A DNA stretch of 64,000 nt from Mesorhizobium jarvisii (GTDB taxonomy: Bacteria > Pseudomonadota > Alphaproteobacteria > Rhizobiales > Rhizobiaceae): assembly GCF_003601985.1 (NCBI RefSeq), contig NZ_QZXA01000005.1:62001-126000 (forward strand), given 5' to 3'. Position 1 is the stretch's first letter. The number at the start of each line of letters is the position of its first letter. Shown here piece after piece: positions 34,845 through 43,927 of this stretch. The translations under genes and the position numbers were made by a program. The notes under the pieces were generated by a model, which worked only from the letters and a program-made list of their open reading frames with translations, did no database searches and had not been told where the DNA came from.

Positions 34845-36551
34845 TTGCGTGTCCGAATTCAATTGCTTGGCGGCTTCAGCGTCAGTCTGGACGATCAGGT
34901 CGTAGCGGCCGCGGCGTGGCGCCGGGATCGAGGCGCCGCGCTGGTGAAGCTGCTGGCCGTCGCCCGCTCCCACCGTATCCACCGCGAACAGGTCATGGAG
35001 GCCTTTTGGCCCGATCTCGATCCGGAGGCCGCGGGCGCCAATCTGCGCAAGGCCATCCACTTTGCCCGCCGCGCGCTGGGCGCCCATGGCCTCATCGAGC
35101 ACGCGGCCGATATCATTGCCCTCGCCCCGGCCGCCGACATCGAGATCGACGTCGAGACCTTCGAGGCCGCCGCCAGGCTTGCCTTGCGCGGCGAAGATCC
35201 CGCCGCCTGTGAAGCGGCCGCCGATCTCTACACGGGAGACCTGCTGCCGGACGACCCCTATGTCGACTGGTTCGAAACGCCCCGCCAGTCCCTGCGGCAG
35301 CGCTATGCCGAGGTGCTGCGGGCCGGCAAGCTCTGGCAGCGCCTGATCGCGCTGGACCCGGCCGACGAGCAGGCACAATGCGCCCTGATGCAATCGGCGC
35401 TCGACGCCGGCAACCGCGCCGAGGCGATCCGGCTGTTCAACCAGCTGAGCGAAAGCCTGCGGATCGACCTCGGCGTCGGCCCGGGCGCCGAAACCGTGAA
35501 GCTCTATGAAAAGGCGCTGGCCGTGCCCTCTATCGACCCCGTCGGTTTGAGCGACCGCATCCGCGCCTCGCTGGCCTGGGGCCTGCTGCACCTGCAAAGC
35601 GGCGACTTCGCCAAGGCCGGCCAGGTTGGCCGGGAAACCCGCGAACTTGCCATGGGCGCGGGGTTGGCTCGCGAGGTTGGCGAGGCCAGCGCCCTGATCG
35701 GCCTGGTGGCGCACATGCAGGGCCAGTGGCGCGAACTGTTCAGGGCGGAGTTCATCGAATGGGTCCGCTCCAAGCCAGCCTTCGTCTCCAACGTTTTTGA
35801 CGGGCATCTGTGCCTGGCCGAATTCTGCCTCTGCAGTGCCAAGGGCCACCACGACATAGCCGCCTCTGCACGAGAGCTCCTGTCGGTGGCCGAAGGCGCC
35901 GGCTCGGTCGCCGGGCGCGGCCTGGCCTCGCTCGTGCTGGGCGAGGCAGCGCTCTTCTCGGGCCAGCTGGCCGAGGCCGAACGCATGTTGACCGACGCTG
36001 AAAGACTCTACGCGCAGGTGGGAACCGTGGCCGGCCGCGTACTGGCGCTCCAGCGCCTGACGGAACTCGCGCTTGCCCGCCACCAGAAATGGCAGGCAGG
36101 ACGGTTGATCCACCGCGCCACCACCCTTGCCCGTTCTTCCTGGCTGGCGCCGCACCTGCTGATCAGCCTGAAAGGGCTTGAGGTGCGCGCCGCCGCCACC
36201 TCCGAGAGGATCGCCGAGACCATTCGCGAAGGTGACCGCATGCTGTCATCGGGCTGCAATTGCCAGCCTTGCTCGATGACCTTCCGTACGGCGGCCGCCG
36301 TTGCCCTGGCCGAGGCGGGCGAGATCGAACAGGTCAATCGCCGGCTCGACGAGGCTGAGCGGGTCGCCGGCATGTGGAACGGCGGCCCCTGGGTGGCGGC
36401 CGTGTGGGAAGCACGCGGCGTGCAGCGCCGGGCCGAGCGTAACAAAACCCGGGCGGTCGCGGCGTTCGAGGAAGCAGCCACACGCTTCGCTGCGCTTGGC
36501 AGGCCGATCGACGAGGTGCGCTGTCGGGAACGGATGGCAGATCTAGGCTAG
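34845..36551 (+). CDS. SARP-like regulator with BTAD domain
   Basis: A 568-aa protein: N-terminal OmpR-type winged helix (RIQLLGGFSVSLDDQVVAAA, REQVMEAFWPDLDPEAAGAN), a BTAD helical-repeat domain (DIEIDVETFEAAARLALRG to GPGAETVKLYE), then about 300 residues of TPR-like helices. SARP/BTAD proteins activate adjacent genes and are best known from actinomycetes; the rhizobial ones are scarcely studied. Start is TTG at 34845 after AAAGGG. It contains a CNCQPCSM cysteine cluster (about residue 470), which could sense oxidants, given the divergent peroxiredoxin/SQR operon. Confidence 0.83.
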   Translation: MRVRIQLLGGFSVSLDDQVVAAAAWRRDRGAALVKLLAVARSHRIHREQVMEAFWPDLDPEAAGANLRKAIHFARRALGAHGLIEHAADIIALAPAADIEIDVETFEAAARLALRGEDPAACEAAADLYTGDLLPDDPYVDWFETPRQSLRQRYAEVLRAGKLWQRLIALDPADEQAQCALMQSALDAGNRAEAIRLFNQLSESLRIDLGVGPGAETVKLYEKALAVPSIDPVGLSDRIRASLAWGLLHLQSGDFAKAGQVGRETRELAMGAGLAREVGEASALIGLVAHMQGQWRELFRAEFIEWVRSKPAFVSNVFDGHLCLAEFCLCSAKGHHDIAASARELLSVAEGAGSVAGRGLASLVLGEAALFSGQLAEAERMLTDAERLYAQVGTVAGRVLALQRLTELALARHQKWQAGRLIHRATTLARSSWLAPHLLISLKGLEVRAAATSERIAETIREGDRMLSSGCNCQPCSMTFRTAAAVALAEAGEIEQVNRRLDEAERVAGMWNGGPWVAAVWEARGVQRRAERNKTRAVAAFEEAATRFAALGRPIDEVRCRERMADLG

Positions 36552-36600
36552 CACCGCCAGCAGCACGATGCAGGCTTAAAAAGCACATAATCTCAATTTC

Positions 36601-38070
36601 TTATCTTGAATTGTTCATTCGCGAAAAATGGCTTTGCAGCACGGTGCGAAACTTTTGCATCGTCTTTTCGGTCGTCTGCGCATCGGCGGCCGCGAAGCCC
36701 ATGACAAGGCCGTTCTGCTGCGTGCCGTGGCGGTACTGGATCGACAGCGCCGACACGTTGATGCCTTGCTGGAGCGCCGCCTCGGCAACCGCCCTGTCGC
36801 TGCATGTGTCGCGGAAAATGCCGACGACCTGGATGCCGGATTCGGTCGCGTGGAAATCCAGCCATTCTCCGAGGTGCCGTTGCGCGCTTTCCAGGAAGAA
36901 CTGCCGTCTCTCCGCATAGAGCCGCCGCATCCGCCTGAGATGGCGGGTGAAGTGCCCCTCATTCATGAAGTCCGCCAGCGCGGCCTGGGTCAGCAAGGGG
37001 GCGAACTGGCCGCTCACGCTCAGCGCCGAGACGATCGTATGGTCGATCGCCTTGGGCGCCACCATGAAGCCCAGACGCATGGCCGGGAAAAGGATCTTGG
37101 CGAAAGTGCCGACATAGACCACGCGGTTCGACGCGCCGATGCCCTGCAGTGCCGGAATGGGCTGGCCCTGAAAACGATATTCGCCGTCGTAATCATCCTC
37201 GATGATCCACGAGCGCCAGGTCTCGGCCATGTGCAGCAGGTTGAGCCGCTGCTCCATCGGCATGGTTATGCCGAGCGGGTGATGGCAGGAGGGCGTCACG
37301 AAGATCATGCGGGGCACGACATCAGGCGGATCGAGATCCCAGCCGGCATTGCTGACACGCAGCGGCGCCAGTTTCGCCCCGGCTGAGACGAAGGCCGAGC
37401 CGGCGCCGTAGTAGCCAGGCTCCTCCATCCACACCGTGTCGCCATCATCGATCAGCAGCCGGGCCAGGAGATCGAAAGCCGACTGTGCGCCATTGGTCAC
37501 GACGATCTGCTCGGCGGTGCACTTCACGCCGCGCGAGGCGGTGAGATAGCGCGCTATGGCTTCGCAAAGCGGCGGATAGCCCTTGACGTGATAGGTGCCG
37601 AAAAGATCGATATGGGCGAACTTGGCGCGGCGGCTGAGCAGTTTCGACCAGGTGTTGAACGGAAAATTGTCCGGATCCGGCATGCCGGGATGGAAGGCAA
37701 GCATACCCGGCCGGCCATGATGATAGGGTTGGGCAAGCATGGTCTGCCCGCGCCGCGATAGCGGATTGGCGTCCTCGACCGACATTTGTTCCGCAACTGC
37801 CGAACGCGTCGGTAGGTCCATCACCACTGAGGGTCTGCGCGGACGTATCGCCAGATAGCCCTCCAGCGCCAGTTGGTCGCAAGCGGCAATCACCGTGTTA
37901 CGCCCGACATTCAGATCCCGCGCCATGACCCGTGTCGAGGGCAGTGCGTGGCCGCTCGGCAGCACGCGCCGTTCGATCAGGCCGCGTAACTGGACATAGA
38001 GCTGCCGGTGCAGATTGGCGGGGCTGTCGCGATCCAGGGCGATGCCGTCGACGGGAAAGCTGGTCTTCAT
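36601..38070 (-). CDS. MocR family regulator (GntR helix-turn-helix plus aminotransferase domain)
   Basis: A 489-aa regulator with a GntR-type winged helix (LYVQLRGLIERRVLPSGHAL, ARDLNVGRNTVIAACDQLAL) fused to a class I aminotransferase domain; the PLP lysine lies in YVGTFAKILFPAMRLGF. MocR, from rhizopine catabolism, gave the family its name. It is divergent from a dehydrogenase/IolE/ABC operon and probably controls it. ATG at 38070 chosen; a TTG six codons earlier is possible. Confidence 0.9.
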   Translation of the reverse strand: MKTSFPVDGIALDRDSPANLHRQLYVQLRGLIERRVLPSGHALPSTRVMARDLNVGRNTVIAACDQLALEGYLAIRPRRPSVVMDLPTRSAVAEQMSVEDANPLSRRGQTMLAQPYHHGRPGMLAFHPGMPDPDNFPFNTWSKLLSRRAKFAHIDLFGTYHVKGYPPLCEAIARYLTASRGVKCTAEQIVVTNGAQSAFDLLARLLIDDGDTVWMEEPGYYGAGSAFVSAGAKLAPLRVSNAGWDLDPPDVVPRMIFVTPSCHHPLGITMPMEQRLNLLHMAETWRSWIIEDDYDGEYRFQGQPIPALQGIGASNRVVYVGTFAKILFPAMRLGFMVAPKAIDHTIVSALSVSGQFAPLLTQAALADFMNEGHFTRHLRRMRRLYAERRQFFLESAQRHLGEWLDFHATESGIQVVGIFRDTCSDRAVAEAALQQGINVSALSIQYRHGTQQNGLVMGFAAADAQTTEKTMQKFRTVLQSHFSRMNNSR

Positions 38071-38115
38071 CTGGTTCCCGAAAATCAATAGAATCTGGTT
38101 CTAACAATGGAACCA
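38071..38115. promoter_or_regulatory. Operator-like repeats between MocR gene and inositol operon
   Basis: CTGGTTC occurs at 38071-38077 and 38095-38101, 24 bases apart in direct repeat, and the second copy forms an inverted repeat with GAACCA at 38110-38115 (TGGTTC-N8-GAACCA). MocR-type proteins bind paired direct or inverted repeats near their own promoter, so this is a plausible site. Confidence 0.6.
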
Positions 38116-38167
38116 AAGGAGGCCTACCCTCAAGAAAAAAGCGTTCGGGTTCAGATGGGGCTGGCCG

Positions 38168-39286
38168 ATGCAGTGCATAAGGGTGGGAGTGATCGGGGCA
38201 GGCGGCGTCGCCCAGGTCGAGCACATTCCGAACCTGCTCAAGCTGCACCGGCAGTTCAAGATCCTTGGCGTCTACGATCCGTCGCGAAAAGTCCGCGCTT
38301 TCGTCGCACAGGAATTCGGCCTCGAAACATTTTCCGATCTCGACGCGCTGCTCGCCATGCCGCTTGACGCCGTGGTCATCGCCTCGCCGGATGCGCTGCA
38401 CCGCGAACAGAGCCTCGCTGCCTTTGCCAGGGGCCTGCATGTCTTCTGCGAAAAGCCGCTTTGCTACGGCGCGCAGGACATCGACGAATTGATCGCCGCG
38501 AGGGATCGCGCCGGAAAGGTCCTCCAGGTCGGCTATATGAAGCGTTTCGACCCGAGCTACGAGGCGGCGCTGACCATGCTGCCTGGCACGGCGCGGACAC
38601 TTCGCTCCGTTTCGGTCGAGGTCAACGATCCCGACGCCTGGCCCTTCATCCGGCACGCCTCCACTTGCCGGGGTGACGACGTCGCGCCGGAACTGATTGC
38701 CTCGACCGAAGCCAGGCAGCGCGAGCAGGTCGACCGCGCGGTGCCCGGGATCGACGATCCCCACGCCTTTCGCGGCTTTGTCGGCGCCTATTCCTCGTCG
38801 ATCGTGCACGACGTCAACGCCGTCCATGGCTTGCTCGATGCGCTCGGCGTCGCCGATGGCGAAATCGTCGGTGCCTCGCTCTTCGCCAAAGGCGAAGCTG
38901 GCCAGGGCACTGTCCGGCTGCTCGGCGGCCAGGCATTGTGGACCATGGTGCATATCGCCACTCCGGGCCTGCCCGATTACCGCGAGCGCATCACGCTCCA
39001 TTTCGACGACGCCTCGCTCGAACTGGAATTTCCCTCGCCCTATCTCAACCACCAGCCGACGCGGCTGACCGTCCGCACCGGCGACGGCCACACGCTTTCC
39101 AGCCGCGACATCCGCAGCGGCTATGAAGAGGCTTTCGTCGAGGAGCTGAAGGGTTTCTGGTCGGCAATCGTCGAGGGTACGCCGGTGCGCAACACCGCCG
39201 AGCATGCGCGCCGCGACATGACGCTGCTGGCTGGGCTGACCCGCCACCACCTCGCCCAATCGAAGCAATCAGGAGTTCGCCCGTGA
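38168..39286 (+). CDS. Gfo/Idh/MocA family oxidoreductase
   Basis: A 372-aa NAD(P)-dependent dehydrogenase: Rossmann motif VGVIGAGGVAQVEHIPNLL, then the family's catalytic EKPLCYGAQDI (Lys of EKP). The C-terminal domain binds the substrate. With IolE next to it (GTG start overlapping the stop by four bases) it is probably an inositol, inosamine or inosose dehydrogenase, though the family also acts on sugars. First gene of the operon facing MocR. Confidence 0.87.
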   Translation: MQCIRVGVIGAGGVAQVEHIPNLLKLHRQFKILGVYDPSRKVRAFVAQEFGLETFSDLDALLAMPLDAVVIASPDALHREQSLAAFARGLHVFCEKPLCYGAQDIDELIAARDRAGKVLQVGYMKRFDPSYEAALTMLPGTARTLRSVSVEVNDPDAWPFIRHASTCRGDDVAPELIASTEARQREQVDRAVPGIDDPHAFRGFVGAYSSSIVHDVNAVHGLLDALGVADGEIVGASLFAKGEAGQGTVRLLGGQALWTMVHIATPGLPDYRERITLHFDDASLELEFPSPYLNHQPTRLTVRTGDGHTLSSRDIRSGYEEAFVEELKGFWSAIVEGTPVRNTAEHARRDMTLLAGLTRHHLAQSKQSGVRP

Positions 39287-40182
39287 CGGTTCGCATCGGC
39301 ATCAATCCGATCACCTGGACCAATGACGACGTGCCGGAACTCGGCGGCGATACGCCGCTTGAAGTCTGCCTCAGCGAAACCAGGCAGGCCGGCTATGCCG
39401 GCACCGAACTTGGCGGCAAGTTTCCGCGCCGCTCGGCCGAGCTGAAGCCGATCATGGACCGCTATGGCCTCGCGGTGATTTCCGGCTGGTATGATGGCCG
39501 CTGCGACGAGAAGGACGTCAGCGCGGAAATGGATGCGATCACGCCGCATCTCCAGCTCTTGAAGGATATGGGCTCTACCCATGTCGTCTATGCCGACACC
39601 TCGCGCGGGCGCCACAACGCCATCTGGGGACCGATCTCGCAACGCCCGGCCCTGAGCCCGGAAGAATGGCCGGCCTATGGCCGCAAGCTGACGGCACTCG
39701 CCGAAAGGATGGCGGATTTCGGCGTGCGCATGGCCTTTCATCATCATATGGGAACCATCGTCGAGACCGATGCCGAGGTTGGCCTGCTGATGCGGCATAC
39801 CGGCGAGGCGGTCGGTCTGCTCTACGACACCGGCCATTCGATCTTCTCGGGCGGCGACCCGCTCGCCCTGATCAAGGCGCAGGTCAAACGCGTCGTGCAT
39901 GTGCATTGCAAGGACGCGCGCAAACCCGTGCTCGAGCGTGCCCGCGCCGAGGACATGAGTTTCATGGGCGCCGTCATGGAAGGGATCTTCACCGTCCCTG
40001 GCGACGGCTTCATCGACTATCCCGCCATTTTGCGCGTGCTGGCCGATAATGGTTACAGCGGCTGGCTGGTCGTCGAGGCCGAGCAGGACCCCAACAAGGC
40101 CAACCCGCTGACCTATGCGACGATGGGATTTAAGAACCTGTCGCGCATGGCGAGGCAAGCCGGATTTACCGTCATGGAATGA
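39283..40182 (+). CDS. iolE: myo-Inosose-2 dehydratase
   Basis: A 299-aa TIM-barrel enzyme that dehydrates 2-keto-myo-inositol (scyllo-inosose) in inositol catabolism. Family signatures: IGINPITWTNDDVPELGGDT, GTELGGKFPRR, AFHHHMGTIVET and LYDTGHSIFSGGDPLAL (metal-binding His/Asp/Glu). GTG start with AGGAG upstream, overlapping the dehydrogenase stop. It fixes the operon's role in inositol or rhizopine breakdown. Confidence 0.93.
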   Translation: MTVRIGINPITWTNDDVPELGGDTPLEVCLSETRQAGYAGTELGGKFPRRSAELKPIMDRYGLAVISGWYDGRCDEKDVSAEMDAITPHLQLLKDMGSTHVVYADTSRGRHNAIWGPISQRPALSPEEWPAYGRKLTALAERMADFGVRMAFHHHMGTIVETDAEVGLLMRHTGEAVGLLYDTGHSIFSGGDPLALIKAQVKRVVHVHCKDARKPVLERARAEDMSFMGAVMEGIFTVPGDGFIDYPAILRVLADNGYSGWLVVEAEQDPNKANPLTYATMGFKNLSRMARQAGFTVME

Positions 40183-40439
40183 TCGAGGCCACTGTTCGGC
40201 CTCCAGGGAACCAGTGCTGAGGAATGAAACTGGAAAAGGTGTGTTGAGATTCAGGTCAGGTCGAGCCGAAAATGACGGCTTTCGAGAACCGGAGCGGAGC
40301 GGACATTAGGTCCGTGAGCACCGGAAGCGGAGAAAGCTGCCATTTGCAGGCCGGCATCAGCTGAATATCAACACAGCTTAAAGGGGCAACTGGACTGCCG
40401 ACCGTAATTGCGGCGGCGGAAAACAAACAGGAGGTTGTT

Positions 40440-41396
40440 ATGTCTGTGCTTGCGAAATTAATAAAGCCTGCGCTCGGCCTGCTGGCCGGCTTCACGATGA
40501 TGGCGGCGGCCACGACCCTTGCGGCCGCCGACCAAACGCGGGTGGTGTTCGTCACCCATGGCCAGAGCGGCGATCCCTACTGGTCGGTCGTCAAGAACGG
40601 CATGGACGATGCCGCCAAGACGCTCGGCGTCAAGGCCGAATATCTGGCGCCCGAAACCTTCGACATGGCCAAGATGGGGCAAATGATCGACGCCATCGCG
40701 GCCTCGAAGCCCGACGGCTTGGTCGTCTCGATCCCCGACGCGGCCGCCCTTACAACTCCGGTCAAGAACGCCGTCGCCGCCGGCATCCCGGTGATCGTCA
40801 TCGATTCCGGCGGCTCGAAGCTCACCCACGACCTTGGCGGCCTGCTGTTCATGGGGCAGGATGAATTCCAGGCGGGCGTCATGGCTGGCGAGCGCATCAA
40901 GGCGCTCGGCCTCACCAAGGCGGTCTGCGCCAACCACGAGGTCGGCAATTCGAGCCTCGACGACCGCTGCGCCGGCTTCGCCAAGGGTCTGGGCGTCGAC
41001 GTGCCGGTGATGAACGGCGTCATCGACCCGACCGAAATGAAGAACCGCGTGATCGCCTACATGACCGCTCATGCCGATACACAATTCATCCTCGCCGTCG
41101 GCGCCAGCGGCGCCGAACCGACGCTGGCCGCGCTTGATGAATTGGGCCTGTCGGGCAAGGTGAAGACCGGCACGTTCGATCTTTCGCCCACGATCCTGCA
41201 GGCCGTCGTCGGCGGCAAGATGGAATGGGGCATCGACGCCCAGCAATATGCCATGGGCTATATCCCGGTCGCGATGTTCGATCTCTGGAAGAAGTACAAG
41301 ATCATGCCGATCGCCGACTATCCGACCGGCCCAGGCTTCGTCACGAAGGACACCGCCGCCTCGGTCATCGAGCTGTCGAAACAAGGCAAGCGCTAA
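40440..41396 (+). CDS. Sugar-type ABC transporter substrate-binding protein
   Basis: A 318-aa periplasmic protein with a signal peptide ending TTLAAA and a ribose-binding fold (VVFVTHGQSGDPYWSVVKNG, SKPDGLVVSIPDAAALTTPV, IPVIVIDSGGSK). By context it binds an inositol or inositol derivative. AGGAGG lies five bases before the ATG. The spacer of 257 bases after iolE may hold its own promoter; a hairpin after its stop separates it from the permease. Confidence 0.88.
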   Translation: MSVLAKLIKPALGLLAGFTMMAAATTLAAADQTRVVFVTHGQSGDPYWSVVKNGMDDAAKTLGVKAEYLAPETFDMAKMGQMIDAIAASKPDGLVVSIPDAAALTTPVKNAVAAGIPVIVIDSGGSKLTHDLGGLLFMGQDEFQAGVMAGERIKALGLTKAVCANHEVGNSSLDDRCAGFAKGLGVDVPVMNGVIDPTEMKNRVIAYMTAHADTQFILAVGASGAEPTLAALDELGLSGKVKTGTFDLSPTILQAVVGGKMEWGIDAQQYAMGYIPVAMFDLWKKYKIMPIADYPTGPGFVTKDTAASVIELSKQGKR

Positions 41397-41401
41397 CACA
41401 G

Positions 41402-41425
41402 ACGGCCGGGTCCCGCCCCGGCCGT
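41402..41425 (+). terminator. Hairpin after the substrate-binding protein gene
   Basis: ACGGCCGGG pairs with CCCGGCCGT, followed by only TTTC. It lies six bases after the stop and probably damps read-through, so the binding protein is made in excess of permease and ATPase, as is common in ABC operons. Confidence 0.65.
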
Positions 41426-41434
41426 TTCATCAGA

Positions 41435-41477
41435 GCAATTCCAGGAAAAGTGTGAACGGTTTTCCGTCCGGAATTGC
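41435..41477. repeat. Rhizobial intergenic palindrome
   Basis: GCAATTCC and GGAATTGC bound a stretch with GGAAAAGTGTGAACGG and TTTTCCGTCC, which pair further. This palindrome type recurs very often between genes of Mesorhizobium and other rhizobia. Here it sits inside an operon, between the binding-protein and permease genes. Confidence 0.65.
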
Positions 41478-41551
41478 GTCAAGGCAAGGAGATAGTCCTG
41501 TTCGGCGTTTCCGTGAAACGGTGAACGGCTCTATGTGAAGGGCAAGCAGCC

Positions 41552-42649
41552 ATGGTTTCAGAGATTCGCGACGAGCGGGTCCGGTCCGTCTCACGCCTCA
41601 GCCGCCTGCTGAGCAGGCCGGAGCTTGGCGCGGCCGCCGGCACCGTGCTGGTCTTCGTGTTCTTCGCCATCACGGCGGGAAACACGGGACTGTTCAGCGC
41701 CAAGGGCATCGTCAACTTCCTCGAAGTCTCGGCCCAGCTTGGCATTCTCGCCGCACCCGTGGCCTTGCTGATGATCGCCGGCGAGTTCGATCTGTCGGTC
41801 GGCTCGATGATCGGTTTTGCCGGCATCCTCATCGCCATCCCCGCCGTGTTCTGGGGCTGGCCGATCTGGCTTTCGCTGCTGTTCACCTTCGCCGTCTGCG
41901 GCGGCATTGGCGCTCTGAACGGACTCGCCGTCGTCAGGACCGGACTGCCCTCCTTCATCGTGACGCTTGGCAGCCTGTTCATGCTGCGCGGCCTCACTCT
42001 TGGCCTCACGCGCGGCATTTCAGGGCGGACCCAGGTGTCGGGCGTGCACGAGCTGGCGCAGAACGATCCGCTCAACAGCCTGTTCTCTGGCCAGGTCTTC
42101 TCAGGCGTGATCGCCTGGTTGGCCGACCTCGGCCTGATCGGCAAGCGGGCGGACGGAATGCCGTCGATATCAGGCATTCCGGTGTCGATCGTGTGGTGGA
42201 TCGTGCTGACACTGGCCTGCACCTGGCTCTTGACGCGGAGCCGCTTCGGCAACTGGATTTTCGCCGCCGGCGGCGAAGCCAATGCCGCGCGCAATCTCGG
42301 CGTGCCGGTGGCGCGCACCAAGATCACGCTGTTCGTCATGACGGCACTCGCGGCCGCCCTGTTCGCGGCGATCCAGGTACTGGTCACCGGCTCCGCCGAC
42401 ACGCTGCGCGGCACGCAAAAGGAATTCGAGGCCATCATCGCCGTCGTCATCGGCGGCACGCTGCTCACCGGTGGCTACGGGTCAGCCATCGGCGCCATGT
42501 TCGGCGCCCTCATCTTCGGCGTGGTTCAGATGGGCATCTTCTACACCGGCATCGACACCGACTGGTTCAAGCTGTTCATGGGCGCCATGATGGTCATCGC
42601 GGTACTGTTCAACAGCTATGTGCGCAACCGCGCCATGAGGAGCCGGTGA
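41552..42649 (+). CDS. Sugar-type ABC transporter permease
   Basis: A 365-aa inner-membrane protein of the ribose/rhizopine (BPD_transp_2) permease family: about ten hydrophobic segments, the motif [20 protein letters not shown] and [20 protein letters not shown]. It forms the channel for the 40440-41396 binding protein. The stop overlaps the ATPase start (TGATG). Confidence 0.9.
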   Translation: MVSEIRDERVRSVSRLSRLLSRPELGAAAGTVLVFVFFAITAGNTGLFSAKGIVNFLEVSAQLGILAAPVALLMIAGEFDLSVGSMIGFAGILIAIPAVFWGWPIWLSLLFTFAVCGGIGALNGLAVVRTGLPSFIVTLGSLFMLRGLTLGLTRGISGRTQVSGVHELAQNDPLNSLFSGQVFSGVIAWLADLGLIGKRADGMPSISGIPVSIVWWIVLTLACTWLLTRSRFGNWIFAAGGEANAARNLGVPVARTKITLFVMTALAAALFAAIQVLVTGSADTLRGTQKEFEAIIAVVIGGTLLTGGYGSAIGAMFGALIFGVVQMGIFYTGIDTDWFKLFMGAMMVIAVLFNSYVRNRAMRSR

Positions 42650-43443
42650 TGGCCGAGCCCTATGTCGAACTGAAATCGGTCAGCAAATATTTCGGCTCAG
42701 TCGTGGCGCTGAAGGACGTGTCCTTCGATGTCTGCCCCGGCGAGGTGCATTGCCTGCTCGGCGACAATGGCGCCGGCAAGTCGACGCTGATCAAGACCCT
42801 GTCGGGCGTCTACACGCCGGACGAAGGCGAAATCCGCGTGCAGGGCAAGCCGACGCGGTTCGCCTCGCCCGCCGATACGCGCGACAGCGGCATCGCGACC
42901 GTCTACCAGGACCTGGCGCTGGTGCCGCTGATGAGCGTGGCGCGCAACTTCTTCCTCGGGCGAGAGCCGATGCGCAAATTCGGGCCGATCAGCCAGTTCG
43001 ACGCCGAATTCGCCAACCGCACCGCCTATGACGAAATGTCGGCGATGGGCATCCAACTGCGCGACCCCGAACAGCCGGTCGGCACGCTGTCGGGCGGTGA
43101 ACGGCAATGCCTGGCTATAGCGCGCGCCGTCTATTTCGGCGCCAAGGTGCTGATCCTGGACGAGCCGACCTCGGCGCTGGGTGTCCACCAGGCATCGGTG
43201 GTGCTGAAGCTCATCGTGCAGTCCAAGGCGCGCGGCATCGGCGTCATCTTCATTTCCCACAACGTCCATCACGCCTATGTCGTCGGCGACCGCTTCACGC
43301 TGTTGAAGCGAGGTCGGAGCACCGGCACCTACGCCAAGGGCGAAATCACCCGCGACCAGCTGCTCAACCTGATGGCAGGCGGCAAGGAACTGGTGGATCT
43401 TGAGCAGGAACTGGCCAAATCGGCCAGGAGCAGCCCGGCCTAG
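42649..43443 (+). CDS. Sugar-type ABC transporter ATP-binding protein
   Basis: A 264-aa single-domain ATPase: Walker [10 protein letters not shown] (Lys44), signature LSGGERQ, Walker B VLILDEPT, and His in FISHNVHHA. Unlike RbsA it has one ATPase domain, so it works as a homodimer, in the manner of FrcA. GAGGAG before the ATG overlaps the permease end. Last gene of the inositol-type operon. Confidence 0.92.
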   Translation: MAEPYVELKSVSKYFGSVVALKDVSFDVCPGEVHCLLGDNGAGKSTLIKTLSGVYTPDEGEIRVQGKPTRFASPADTRDSGIATVYQDLALVPLMSVARNFFLGREPMRKFGPISQFDAEFANRTAYDEMSAMGIQLRDPEQPVGTLSGGERQCLAIARAVYFGAKVLILDEPTSALGVHQASVVLKLIVQSKARGIGVIFISHNVHHAYVVGDRFTLLKRGRSTGTYAKGEITRDQLLNLMAGGKELVDLEQELAKSARSSPA

Positions 43444-43557
43444 GGCGCGGCGCCGATCGGATCCGTGTGGCTGACCAGTCTGGCCGCTACGCATCGGTAT
43501 CGGCGGCGCCGCGAATCTGTGCTAAGCCGCCGCCCAATCAACAAGAGGACGACAGCA

Positions 43558-43791
43558 GTGAGCGAACTGACCGTGGCCGAGGCGACCGAGAATATCTATG
43601 CATCGCTTCGGGCGGACAATGCCGACATCGACGCACATATCGCGACACTCAAGGCCGCGCTGACACGCGAGGGGATGAAACAGGCTGTGTTCGATCCGGC
43701 CAAATTGGCGCAAAATAACCGCTCGGGCCGCAAATTGATGCAGGCCTATTTTCGCCAGCGCGGCGTGAGCGTGAGTTTTTCGGACCAGTAG
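43558..43791 (+). CDS. Conserved small hypothetical protein
   Basis: A 77-aa protein starting with GTG (MSELTVAEATENIYASLRAD) after AAGAGGAC. It is helical, with a basic C-terminal part (NNRSGRKLMQAYFRQRGVSV). I know similar short proteins in Mesorhizobium without assigned function. It lies 114 bases after the ATPase and may be separate from that operon. Confidence 0.6.
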   Translation: MSELTVAEATENIYASLRADNADIDAHIATLKAALTREGMKQAVFDPAKLAQNNRSGRKLMQAYFRQRGVSVSFSDQ

Positions 43792-43927
43792 AATCGGAAC
43801 GGCCTCGAACGGAGCATCCGCCTCTCACCTACCCCTGCGTAAGCTTGTTATTGTGCAGTGCAGCAACGATGTTGCTGCAAGTGCATTGTGCTCGGGCTTC
43901 CGCCACTCCGGCGGCTAGGATTTCGAT

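Noticed and set aside
34731..36155. A 474-codon minus-strand frame opposite the BTAD regulator
   Set aside because: The plus strand has clear winged-helix and BTAD motifs; the antisense has none.
37898..39268. A 456-codon minus-strand frame opposite the Gfo/Idh/MocA gene
   Set aside because: It overlaps a well-conserved dehydrogenase and shows no domain.
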